DNA from: Irpex lacteus | Taxonomy: Eukaryota > Basidiomycota > Agaricomycetes > Polyporales > Irpicaceae | Direction of reading: 5' to 3' | Assembly (NCBI GenBank): GCA_001986395.2 | Contig: MQVO02000265.1 | Span: 1 to 12,439, forward strand | DNA length: 12,439 nucleotides | Part shown: in pieces, positions 6,022 to 12,439 of the stretch | Layout of the letters: each line of letters opens with the position of its first letter | Position numbering within the stretch: the stretch's first letter is position 1 | Notes under the pieces: generated by a model | Seen by the model: only the letters and a program-made list of their open reading frames with translations | What the model was told of the DNA's origin: nothing | Databases searched by the model: none | Position numbers and translations under genes: made by a program

Positions 6022-6108
6022 CCAACAAAAAAACTAGGCTCTAATTAAAATTTAATTAAATTAAATTTTAATAATTGCGGATGAAATAATTAGTTTTTTT
6101 GGGTTGGG
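6022..6108 (-). repeat. hairpin element, copy 3 (full, inverted)
   Basis: It matches the reverse complement of 3443-3529 along its 87 bases, including the CCAAC/GTTGG arms that other copies lack. Copies 1 and 3 thus form a long inverted repeat bounding the region with the unknown frame, the polymerase and the reverse transcriptase fragments (3530-6021). Confidence 0.92.
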
Positions 6109-6200
6109 TAATCCTTTTTAGCCTTAGAAAAATAAATTTAAATTTAAATAAAATTTATAAAATAAGATAAAGCAATAAAAGTAATATAATATAAAAATTT

Positions 6201-6262
6201 TTTATCCTCAGCCTATATTCCTTTTTAATTATATAATATAAAAAAAAAAAGGGGAGGATAAA
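6201..6262. repeat. long AT-rich stem-loop before trnM
   Basis: TTTATCCTC (6201-6209) pairs with GAGGATAAA (6254-6262), and inside it CCTTTTT (6220-6226) pairs with AAAAAGG near 6246-6252. It lies 19 bases upstream of trnM and could be a transcript processing or stability signal. That role is inference. Confidence 0.55.
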
Positions 6263-6281
6263 GGATAAAAACAAATTTTAA

Positions 6282-6354
6282 GCTGAAATGGTTTAAATGG
6301 TTAAAACATACCACTCATGACGGTATAATAAAGGTTCAATTCCTTTTTTCGGCT
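6282..6354 (+). tRNA. trnM: tRNA-Met (anticodon CAT)
   Basis: The acceptor GCTGAAA (6282-6288) pairs with TTTCGGC (6347-6353). The D stem is GTTT/AAAC (6291-6294, 6304-6307). The anticodon stem TACCA/CGGTA has four pairs plus an A-C mismatch next to the loop CTCATGA, giving CAT at 6316-6318. The T arm is AAAGG-TTCAATT-CCTTT, and the discriminator is T6354. The ordinary G-C first pair suggests an elongator rather than an initiator, but a CAT tRNA modified to read Ile cannot be excluded. Confidence 0.87.
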
Positions 6355-6578
6355 CTATAATTCTATATTTACTAAGTTTAAATTTAAATTTTAAGTAAAT
6401 AAACTTACAAATAGCCCGTAATAGTATCTTTTTAAAAAAATAGATAATGCTAACAACTCCTTTTTTTATTAATTATAAATAAAAAGGGAAAAAATTAAGT
6501 CAAATAGAATTATAAGTTAAATTCAATCTTCAAGGTATCTAATTTTAATTAGATAAAATAAAAAATAAAATAAATAAA

Positions 6579-8036
6579 ATGTTACAATTATTATTATTAA
6601 TACCACTACTAGGGAGTGCAATTATACTATTAATCCCAGAAAATAGTAAAGAAAATCAAAGTACAATTAAAAATATAGCATTAAATATATCATTACTAAA
6701 TTTTATAGTATCAATCTTTTTATGGGTTCAATTTAATTCAAATACAAGTGAATATCAATTTGTATATGAATTTACAAAATTGAGTTTCTGTCATTTTAAT
6801 ATAGGGGTAGATGGTATCTCATTATATTATGTTTTATTAACTACATTTATAACACCAATAGCTTTATTATCTAATTTTAATAATTTAAGTTCAGAAAAAA
6901 GTATTAAATTTTTCGTAATCTCATTTTTACTATTAGAAACATTTCAAATAGCACTATTTGTAGTATTAGACTTATTTCTTTTCTATATCTTCTTTGAAAG
7001 TGTTTTACCAGTATTATTTATAATAATCATAGTATATGGATCCGGAGTAAATAGAATAAGAAGTGCATTGTTATTTTTCTTATATACTTTAGCAGGTTCT
7101 TTATTTATGTTATTAGCAATCCTACAAATATATAGTAATTTAGGAAGTACAGATTTCACTATTATATCATTAAGTGAAATAAGTTTAGATAGTCAAAAAA
7201 TATTATGGTTAGCTTTCTTTTTAGCTTTTGCTGTTAAAACTCCATTATGGCCATTTACAGGTTGGTTATATAGAGCACACAGTGATGCACCCTTAGCAGC
7301 CTCAATCTTATTAGCAGGAACAATCTTAAAATTTGCTAGTTATGGTTATCTAAGAGTATTAATTAACTTTTTACCTGATGCTACTAATTACTTTAGTCCT
7401 TTAGTACAAACTATTGCTATAATAACTTTAATTTATGCTTCATTTGCTACTATAATTCAGCATGATACAAAAAGTTTAATTGCTTATAGTAGTATCTGTC
7501 ACATGGCTGTTGTTATTTTAGGTTTATTTTCTAATACTATTATTGGTATTGAAGGTGCTATTTTACTATCATTAGCTCATGGTTTTGTTTCTCCTGCTCT
7601 ATTTATTTGTGTGGGTGGAGTAATATATGATAGATTCCATACTAGAACTATTGCATATATTAGAGGTTTAGCTACTTACTTTCCAGTTTTCACTATCTTA
7701 TTTTTTGTATTTACTATAGCAAATACAGGTATACCTTTATCTCTAAACTTTATAGGAGAACAATTATCTTTAATGGGTATTTGGGAAAGATCACCTATTA
7801 TTTCAGCTCTAGGTGCTACTGGTATAGTTTTCAGTGCTATATATAGTATCTATCTTTATAATAGAATTTCTTATGGTGTATATTCTCCACATTTAAAATC
7901 TGCAGAAGATATATCTAGAAGAGAATTTAACCTATTAATTACTCTATTAATACCTACTGTAATTTTAGGTATACTACCAAATGTAATCTTAGATTCTATC
8001 CATTTATCAGTTTCAACTTTATTATATTATGTATAG
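6579..8036 (+). CDS. nad4: NADH dehydrogenase subunit 4
   Basis: This is a proton-pumping membrane subunit of complex I in the inner mitochondrial membrane. The 485 residues match the usual fungal length, and the product is hydrophobic throughout with about 13-14 membrane spans. Family features are in order: GVDGISLYYVLLTTF (76-90), the conserved helix Glu in FFESVLP (Glu140), the Lys in FAVKTPLWPFTGWL (Lys220), RAHSDAPLA right after it, and the second Lys in AGTILKFASYGYLR (Lys251). It ends normally with VILDSIHLSVSTLLYYV. Trp is encoded by TGG wherever checked. The ATG at 6579 is the first in frame and gives the standard MLQLLLLIPLLGS start. No intron interrupts it. It follows trnM by 224 AT-rich bases. 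Confidence 0.97.
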   Translation: MLQLLLLIPLLGSAIILLIPENSKENQSTIKNIALNISLLNFIVSIFLWVQFNSNTSEYQFVYEFTKLSFCHFNIGVDGISLYYVLLTTFITPIALLSNFNNLSSEKSIKFFVISFLLLETFQIALFVVLDLFLFYIFFESVLPVLFIIIIVYGSGVNRIRSALLFFLYTLAGSLFMLLAILQIYSNLGSTDFTIISLSEISLDSQKILWLAFFLAFAVKTPLWPFTGWLYRAHSDAPLAASILLAGTILKFASYGYLRVLINFLPDATNYFSPLVQTIAIITLIYASFATIIQHDTKSLIAYSSICHMAVVILGLFSNTIIGIEGAILLSLAHGFVSPALFICVGGVIYDRFHTRTIAYIRGLATYFPVFTILFFVFTIANTGIPLSLNFIGEQLSLMGIWERSPIISALGATGIVFSAIYSIYLYNRISYGVYSPHLKSAEDISRREFNLLITLLIPTVILGILPNVILDSIHLSVSTLLYYV

Positions 8037-8161
8037 GTGCCCCTTACTAATATATAAATATATTATATATACCCCCGTAGTAATTATTTTTATTAAAAAA
8101 CTACCATTATTATTTGTAAGGCAAGGAGCATTACTCTCCATTCATTCCGCATCGGGAATTT

Positions 8162-8365
8162 CTAAAGGTCTTGTTTACCTGGACTTTTGGTAATAAATTT
8201 CCATCTGAAAGCTATGGTTAATAGTTCACCTTTAGAAATTGACAATCCCAATCCTATTACTTTTTCCATTATTTGAATTACATTCCCATATTTCATTTTC
8301 TGTGCCAATTTGGAAACACATGATGAAAACAGGCTACTTGAAAAGTTGGGGTTTTTATTAAGAAT
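8162..8365 (-). pseudogene. unrecognised reading-frame fragment
   Basis: A minus-strand frame of 67 codons, open from 8365 to a TAG at 8162-8164, has a protein-like composition: SKLAQKMKYGNVIQIMEKVI and LSISKGELLTIAFRWKF. No family is recognised and no good start codon is near its N-terminal end. It stops next to the hairpin element at 8381 on its upstream side, as several other fragments do. Confidence 0.35.
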
Positions 8366-8380
8366 TTACTTCTCGTCCAT

Positions 8381-8437
8381 CCCCAAAAACTAGTTAGAAT
8401 TAATTCATCCGGTAAAGCGACCCTCGTGTTTTTGGGG
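8381..8437 (+). repeat. hairpin element, copy lacking the inner palindrome
   Basis: It begins CCCCAAAAACTAGTTAGAAT and keeps TTCATCCG. The inner AT palindrome and the TTAATTAGAGCCTAG signature are replaced by GTAAAGCGACCCTCG, and it ends GTGTTTTTGGGG. Outer arms CCCCAAAAAC and GTTTTTGGGG pair perfectly. It may be an ancestral short form or a deletion product. Confidence 0.85.
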
Positions 8438-8486
8438 GGTTTGGCTGGATTGCTTCTACTGTTTCTCAATCTTATTAATTGATGTT

Positions 8487-8518
8487 CTACAAATCTGTTG
8501 ATAGATTTGTTACTGTAG
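8487..8518. repeat. stem-loop
   Basis: ACAAATCT (8489-8496) pairs with AGATTTGT (8503-8510) around a GTTGAT loop, and CTAC/GTAG flank it. It is not a tRNA. It has no clear role; it could mark a transcript end or processing site. Confidence 0.5.
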
Positions 8519-8926
8519 ATTTCCTGATCAGTACCCCATTTTTATTCTAACTAGGGGATGGGTATTATAATCGGTAACATTATCATAATTAATACACTTA
8601 ATAATGCTGTACTTTTTAATAAATTATCTAGAATAGCTGTAATCATTGTGATTGTTGTTGTAAATTTTAAAATATATATTAAATTGCTTTGATCTTACTC
8701 ATTAAATAATAAAGGAAAAAGGTTTAGGGTACTTTAAATTTATTAAATAAAAGGAATGGAATAATATAATTATTCTACACTAAGCAATCAAATTAAACAG
8801 AATATGTTTATTAAGACTAATTAACTTTAATGAAATTAAGTTAAACTTTATTTTCTTATTTTATTTAAATAAAATAGGTATAGTCAATTCTTTTGATGTG
8901 AGTTTTAAATTAAAAAAAAAATTAAT

Positions 8927-9745
8927 ATGACAAGTTTAAATTTAAATAGAAGTCTTTTACAATTTTTCCCTTACCATCTGGTAAGTAGATCACCTTGGCC
9001 TTTATTAGTAAGTTTTTCTTTATTAGTATTAACTTTATCTGCAGTTATGTATATGCAAGGTTTACCTAATGGAGGATATTTATTATTATTAGGATTTGTT
9101 TTAACTGCTTACGGTATGACATTATGGTTAAGAGATGTAACAACAGAAGCAACATACGAAGGAGCACATACTTCTCAAGTACAAAATGGATTAGTAATAG
9201 GTTTTGTTTTATTTATTGTAAGTGAAGCTTTTGCTTTCTTAAGTGTATTCTGGGCTTTCTTCCATTCTAGTTTATCACCTGCAGTTGAAATAGGTGGAGT
9301 ATGGCCACCTCAAGGTATTACAGCTTTAGATCCTTTTGCTATACCTTTATTAAATACTATTTTATTGTTATCTAGTGGTGCTTTTGTAACATACGGTCAC
9401 CATGCTTTAATACAAGGAGATAGAAAAGGTGCAATTAAAGGAACATTATTAACAATAATTTTAGCTGTAATTTTCACTTCTTTACAATATTATGAATACT
9501 CAGAAGCAGCTTTCTCTATATCAGATTCAGTATTTGGTTCAGCATTCTATGCTTCAACAGGGTTACATGGAATTCATGTTATAGTAGGAACAATCTTTAT
9601 CACAGTAGGATTCTTTAGAATAGTACAGTATCACTTCACAAATAGTCACCATCAAGGTTTTGAAGCTGGTATTTTATACTGGCACTTTGTGGATGTAGTT
9701 TGGTTATTCTTATTCATAGCAGTATACTACTGGGGAGGAAACTAA
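8927..9745 (+). CDS. cox3: cytochrome c oxidase subunit 3
   Basis: Subunit 3 is a core membrane subunit of cytochrome c oxidase in the inner mitochondrial membrane. The 272 residues are full length for fungi, with seven membrane helices. Recognisable features are FPYHLVSRSPWPLL near the N-terminus, LWLRDVTTEATYEGAHT (67-82), the conserved Glu in FIVSEAFAFLSVFWAFFHSS (Glu100), WPPQGI, STGLHGIHVIVG (210-221), and HHQGFEAGILYWHFVDVVWL (241-260). The ATG at 8927 gives the expected N-terminal length. Trp is encoded by TGG wherever checked. There is no intron or break. It is one of only two undamaged protein genes in the window. Confidence 0.98.
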   Translation: MTSLNLNRSLLQFFPYHLVSRSPWPLLVSFSLLVLTLSAVMYMQGLPNGGYLLLLGFVLTAYGMTLWLRDVTTEATYEGAHTSQVQNGLVIGFVLFIVSEAFAFLSVFWAFFHSSLSPAVEIGGVWPPQGITALDPFAIPLLNTILLLSSGAFVTYGHHALIQGDRKGAIKGTLLTIILAVIFTSLQYYEYSEAAFSISDSVFGSAFYASTGLHGIHVIVGTIFITVGFFRIVQYHFTNSHHQGFEAGILYWHFVDVVWLFLFIAVYYWGGN

Positions 9746-10104
9746 TTTATTTATATATGTATACCCCCTTTGTATTATAAAATAATTCCTAGTTCAAATT
9801 ATATATTCTTTAATTTTAACTCTTATTCTATAAAATAATGAGCAGTGATAAAGAACAAAAAGATCTTAAAGAAAAAAAAATAAAAAAAATAAATAAAATA
9901 TATTTAATATCTAATTTTACTTTGGCTAACTAACTCTATTTTATTTTAATTTATATTAGCTCCACAAAAAAAATTGGTGGTCCTATAGATTAGAACGATC
10001 TGAATAGGAGCTATAAGGCTACTTTATAACCGCTGATATTTATAGTTACTAATTGATAATTATTATTATTAAAAACACTCATGAAAGCTTATCTCAGGTA
10101 AAGG
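9746..10104. other. spacer with two competing hairpins
   Basis: No gene is visible. 9791-9815 is the inverted match to 2242-2266. TCCTATAGAT (9981-9990) can pair with ATCT (9998-10001) and ATAGGA (10004-10009). Alternatively TAGCTCC (9957-9963) can pair with GGAGCTA (10007-10013). The two share bases 10007-10009, so they exclude each other. This resembles a conformational switch, but no known riboswitch is recognised. Confidence 0.45.
9791..9815. repeat. 25-bp inverted match to 2242-2266
   Basis: It is identical to the reverse complement of 2242-2266. It lies 46 bases after the cox3 stop. The inverted pair could let the whole interval from the polymerase fragment to cox3 flip by recombination. 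Confidence 0.75.
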
Positions 10105-10800
10105 GTGTGCCTGTTAATAAGAACCTATCCAATGGAGATCGTACAAGAAGTATGGTTACTGCGTTGGAAAACTAGCATATCCGCAGCTCATATGACTGGA
10201 GTCTTTCAGCACGTTGGACGGATACTATGTTGTGACATGAAGTTTTTAGTGGTATACTACGGTATTAGCTTAAATATGATATTAAGATATAAAGGGCTAT
10301 TACCACTCTCTTTCACTAAAAAGACTGGTGGTTAACAATCCCTGATGAACTTCTTATGGAGCGCCCTAGAACAACTCCTCTGAAAATATATGCCTTGCAG
10401 GGGCGAAAAAACCTTGCGACACAACTATGTCTTAACTTAGAAAGTTAAAATTTACGTTATGGTTTTAAACGAAAAGTGCACTGAAACATGTAGGTACAAG
10501 GAATATTGCTTGAGATTGCATTCAATTAGCAATGATTCGGGCACCATTAGCCTTGGGATGATGAACGGAATGGTAAAGATAAGTTAAAGAGGAGGGGGTA
10601 CTCCGTCCAAACAATTGTAGCGCCGGCACACCCGGCAGCTTACAACCATTTGAACTCCGTGCAGTCTCTTGGTGATTAAGACAAAAGATCAAAGATTGCC
10701 CCCAAGATCCTTGGGGAATGCAAGGGGTTGAACTTTATTTAATAAAGCGGTAGGAACAAGAGTGACTGTAGCTAAGATTAATTAAAATAAAATCTTTATT
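10105..10800 (+). ncRNA. probable group II intron core, 5' part (no domain V found)
   Basis: This segment is far richer in G and C than its surroundings, with no supported protein gene (a 76-codon frame at 10105-10335 looks spurious). It starts GTGTGCCTGTTAATAAGAAC, fitting the GUGYG 5' boundary of group II introns. In order it carries motifs resembling group IIA domain I: GACTGGAGTC, TTAAGATATAAAGG, GTGCACTGAAAC with GTAGGTACAAGG, and GGGATGATGAACGGAATGG. A stem CGCCCT/AGGGGCG closes 10361-10407, and CCCCAAG/CTTGGGG forms a hairpin near 10700. I could not find a domain V hairpin or domain VI branch A, so it is probably truncated; a hairpin element follows at 10907. The motif comparison is from memory of the bacterial LtrB intron and is approximate. 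Confidence 0.5.
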
Positions 10801-10906
10801 CAAATAGTTTTATTATCTCTCTGATTCTTTAACCTTACTCATTATTTTATAATTGTAAGAGTTCAAATATTCTTATTAGATTATGATTCTTTAGTTTAAC
10901 ACACTC
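10801..10906. other. AT-rich stretch between intron-like RNA and hairpin element
   Basis: No gene is visible. It carries a copy of GAGTTCAAAT near 10859, shared with 2257-2266 (inverted) and 10998. If the preceding RNA is a group II intron, this could be the start of its domain IV loop, where the protein gene would normally begin. Confidence 0.35.
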
Positions 10907-10985
10907 CCTAAAAAACTAAATAATTATCCCGGTATTATTAAAATTTAATTAAATTAAATTTTAATTAGAGCCTAGTGTTTTTAGG
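10907..10985 (+). repeat. hairpin element, copy 4 (full, diverged)
   Basis: Arms are CCTAAAAAACTA and CTAGTGTTTTTAGG. The core is ATTATCCCGGTATTATT instead of ATTTCATCCGCAATTATT. The inner AT palindrome and TTAATTAGAGCCTAG are retained. The outermost bases CCT/AGG are unlike those of other copies but again pair with each other. Confidence 0.88.
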
Positions 10986-11045
10986 TTCTTGATTGTGAGA
11001 GTTCAAATGATTAATAGTTTAGTCTACTCATTTTTATCGTAAGTT

Positions 11046-11061
11046 CTATTGTATACAATAG
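11046..11061. repeat. perfect 16-base palindrome
   Basis: CTATTGTATACAATAG is its own reverse complement. It could be a hairpin remnant or a protein binding site. No known fungal mitochondrial site is recognised. Confidence 0.7.
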
Positions 11062-11077
11062 GTCTACCCCTTTACTT

Positions 11078-11094
11078 CCCCGACTATCACGGGG
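11078..11094. repeat. GC stem-loop
   Basis: CCCCG (11078-11082) pairs with CGGGG (11090-11094) around the loop ACTATCA. It is compact and GC-rich in AT-rich surroundings, like small mitochondrial GC clusters. Confidence 0.6.
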
Positions 11095-11430
11095 ATAGAG
11101 TAATAATAGTTCAATAGATTTTTATCGTAATTTCTTTTGGTTACTCTTCCCCACCCGTTGCCCTATTGTAATAAATTATTTTTGGTTCAATAAAAAGATG
11201 ATATTCCAATAGATATAAAGAAATAGTACCATGTGAAACGATATAATTTAGAATATGTATAGTATTATCCAAAAGTAAAATATAATCATTTAAATATTTC
11301 ATAATAAACTATCAACAAATTATATACAATACTAGTTTAATAATAAAGGATAAATATCCTTCACTTCGCTTAGTAAGAAAATTAATTAACTAATTTAAAC
11401 ATATAGCACACTAGCTAAATACTATATAAA

Positions 11431-11455
11431 CTAAACTAAACTAAACGAAACTAAA
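11431..11455. repeat. short tandem repeat of CTAAA
   Basis: There are five units of CTAAA, the fourth changed to CGAAA, followed by a related TAAAA. This is consistent with slippage. It has no apparent function. Confidence 0.75.
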
Positions 11456-11556
11456 TAAAATAACTCATCCTTTACCTACAAATATTGGTAGTCTTTTAAA
11501 TTAAAATATTAATAAAGCTAATATTAATACAGATCTGTAAGTAAGTAACACAAACA

Positions 11557-11578
11557 GGATGAGGGGTACCCATCATCC
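11557..11578. repeat. interrupted palindrome with KpnI-like centre
   Basis: GGATGA and TCATCC flank GGGTACCC, with a G and an A opposed between them. Ten of eleven positions pair. It is a GC-rich hairpin in AT-rich DNA. Confidence 0.65.
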
Positions 11579-11615
11579 AGCACTGTAACGGTCAAATAAA
11601 TCTGATTAAAATCGC

Positions 11616-11654
11616 ATTCTCCCAAAAAACTTTTATTTTTAGGGGAGGGAGAAT
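11616..11654. repeat. hairpin element relative, reduced copy
   Basis: ATTCTCCC (11616-11623) pairs with GGGAGAAT (11647-11654). Inside, CCCAAAAAACT resembles the left arm of the hairpin family, and TTTTTAGGGG resembles a right arm. The core and inner palindrome are missing. Its right part is duplicated, inverted, at 729-757. Confidence 0.6.
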
Positions 11655-11668
11655 CTTTAAATTTATTT
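11640..11668. repeat. 29-bp inverted match to 729-757
   Basis: It is identical to the reverse complement of 729-757. It overlaps the right arm of the hairpin at 11616-11654 and runs into the open frame that follows. Confidence 0.75.
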
Positions 11669-11699
11669 CAATGGAGGAGAGGATTATGGGAGCTATAAA

Positions 11700-12261
11700 A
11701 TGTATTTCTTTGTGTATTTAAAAGCAGCGTATGATATAAATCTATATGTTCGAGGTGGCTCTGTAGCAAACTATTATAAAATGTATAAAACATCCGAGGT
11801 TGAGGTTTATTTTATAGTAAGGATGTACGAATTTAATGTAATACATTAACTAGTTATAAGGGGATAATTGTCTATAATAAACTAATTATGGTTATTGAAC
11901 AGAAAGTTAATGATGGTATATGTGACGTCGTGCCTCATCGTAACATCTTGCTCGTCATAGTTAAGGGGGGAAACTCAAAGATTTAGCTTGTCAAGGGCAA
12001 GGTTTTAAGGTGTTTGTAAACGCAAATGCTAAGCGTTATTTTAGCACAACTCGAACAGTACTTAATGATGAAAGTGTGGATAGAGGGATTGATCAGACAA
12101 TAGGTCAATTGGATGGTCATCTTTATGATACCACTGATAAGCTTCTCCGTGATAAATTTTATTTTAAAAGATTTTGGATTTATTACCGGATTTCCTGTAC
12201 TTGTGATTTAGTCATTAATCCTTTTTGTATTATTATTAAAAAAGGGGGGGTTTTACCTTAA
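11700..12261 (+). pseudogene. unrecognised gene broken by two frameshifts
   Basis: Three protein-like frames follow one another on the plus strand. The first has ATG at 11700 and 49 codons to TAA 11847-11849, with LKAAYDINLYVRGGSVAN. The second is open from 11837, with ATG at 11888, and runs to TAG 11984-11986, with QKVNDGICDVVPHRNILLVI. The third is open from 11965 to TAA 12259-12261, with FVNANAKRYFSTTRTVLNDE and DRGIDQTIGQLDGHLYD. The second and third overlap at a run of six G (11965-11970), a likely slippage point. KRYFSTTR is reminiscent of targeting-like stretches near the N-terminus of some fungal mitochondrial plasmid or intron proteins, but I do not recognise the family. After about residue 60 of the third frame the composition turns cysteine- and isoleucine-rich and is probably no longer coding. 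Confidence 0.4.
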
Positions 12262-12389
12262 ATTTTGAGTTGAATGGTGGGTTGCAGCAAGAAATAATAA
12301 GGGGTAAACAAATTTATCTCAACTTAGATTGTTCCATTTTGTTCCATTCTTAAAAGAGATTATTAGAATAAGTTTTTGTTATTATTTAA

Positions 12390-12439
12390 ACCCAAAAAAC
12401 TAGGTCGCGGTAGAAATAATCCCCAAAAAAAACTAGTTA
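12390..12439 (+). repeat. hairpin element copies at the window edge
   Basis: CCCAAAAAACTAGG (12391-12404) followed by TCGCGG and AGAAATAAT is a variant or truncated element. At 12421 a new left arm CCCCAAAAAAAACTAGTTA starts and runs off the window. Two element starts within 30 bases suggest nested insertion. Confidence 0.7.

Larger units (their letters stand above)
8037..8926. other. nad4-cox3 spacer with decayed fragments
   Basis: This 890-base gap has no intact gene. It contains a minus-strand frame fragment (8162-8365), a shortened hairpin element (8381-8437), a stem-loop at 8487-8518, and a second minus-strand frame (stop 8551-8553, ATG at 8646). The second frame encodes 31 residues ending with the hydrophobic ALLSVLIMIMLPIIIPIP, which I do not recognise. 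From 8690 on it is plain AT-rich leader for cox3. Confidence 0.5.
10986..11615. other. long non-coding stretch with palindromes and a tandem repeat
   Basis: No gene is supported on either strand. It contains TTTTTATCGTAA twice (near 11031 and 11119), a perfect 16-base palindrome (11046-11061), a CCCCG/CGGGG stem-loop (11078-11094), GGATAAATATCC near 11348, a CTAAA tandem repeat (11431-11455), and an interrupted palindrome at 11557-11578. Confidence 0.5.

Noticed and set aside
8551..8646. Small hydrophobic protein on the minus strand (such as nad4L or atp9)
   Set aside because: Only 31 residues, with no family motif for either protein; hydrophobic runs arise easily in this AT-rich DNA.
9957..10013. 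tRNA gene after cox3
   Set aside because: The 57-base unit has a 7-base outer stem but no T arm or anticodon loop, and it is too short.
10105..10335. 76-codon plus-strand open frame
   Set aside because: It lies wholly within the intron-like RNA, has random-looking composition and a GTG start; likely chance in a GC-enriched stretch.
10105..10800. Fragment of small or large ribosomal RNA
   Set aside because: None of the highly conserved rRNA signatures I looked for (such as GTGCCAGCAG or ACACCGCCCG) is present on the plus strand.
10105..10800. Mitochondrial RNase P RNA
   Set aside because: The conserved GAGGAAAGTC-type and ACAGAA-type core blocks are not visible.

Overview
The window is a piece of a fungal mitochondrial genome. 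It is very AT-rich and carries intact nad4 and cox3, four mitochondrial-type tRNAs (two trnI(gat), trnF(gaa), trnM(cat)), and recognisable parts of atp8, nad2, nad3 and cox1. Three separate reading frames (atp8-like, a plasmid-type DNA polymerase, a group II intron protein) have TGA where tryptophan fits, which points to genetic code 4. The fungal lineage cannot be settled from this sequence alone.

Layout. Positions 1-1000 are mostly non-coding, with a possible homing-endonuclease leader and a GC-rich hairpin. Positions 1000-2150 hold a defective atp8, trnI, trnF, a nad2 3' end overlapping nad3 by one base, and a nad3 whose C-terminus is replaced by a cox1-exon/LAGLIDADG-intron fragment. Positions 2225-6000 are a graveyard of mobile DNA: two separate minus-strand pieces of a family B DNA polymerase of the linear mitochondrial plasmid type, an N-terminal piece of a group II intron reverse transcriptase, unrecognised reading-frame pieces, and a second trnI. 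Positions 6280-8036 hold trnM and nad4. cox3 lies at 8927-9745. From 10105 to about 10800 there is a GC-enriched segment resembling the 5' half (domain I onward) of a group IIA intron. The last 2.4 kb contains palindromes, a short tandem repeat and a broken, unrecognised reading frame.

The most striking signal is a family of roughly 80-95 bp hairpin elements (3443, 4329, 6022 inverted, 10907, partial copies at 3683, 8381, 11616 and 12390). They share a core but have different outer arms, and in each full copy the arms are complementary to each other. Several sit exactly where genes break: one ends the polymerase fragment, one begins beside the reverse-transcriptase fragment, and one follows the group II-like RNA. 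They look like structure-preserving mobile hairpins that seed recombination.

nad4 and cox3 would supply subunits of complex I and cytochrome c oxidase in the inner membrane. The atp8, nad2, nad3 and cox1 pieces look damaged or partial here, so either working copies lie elsewhere in the genome or the products are unusual.
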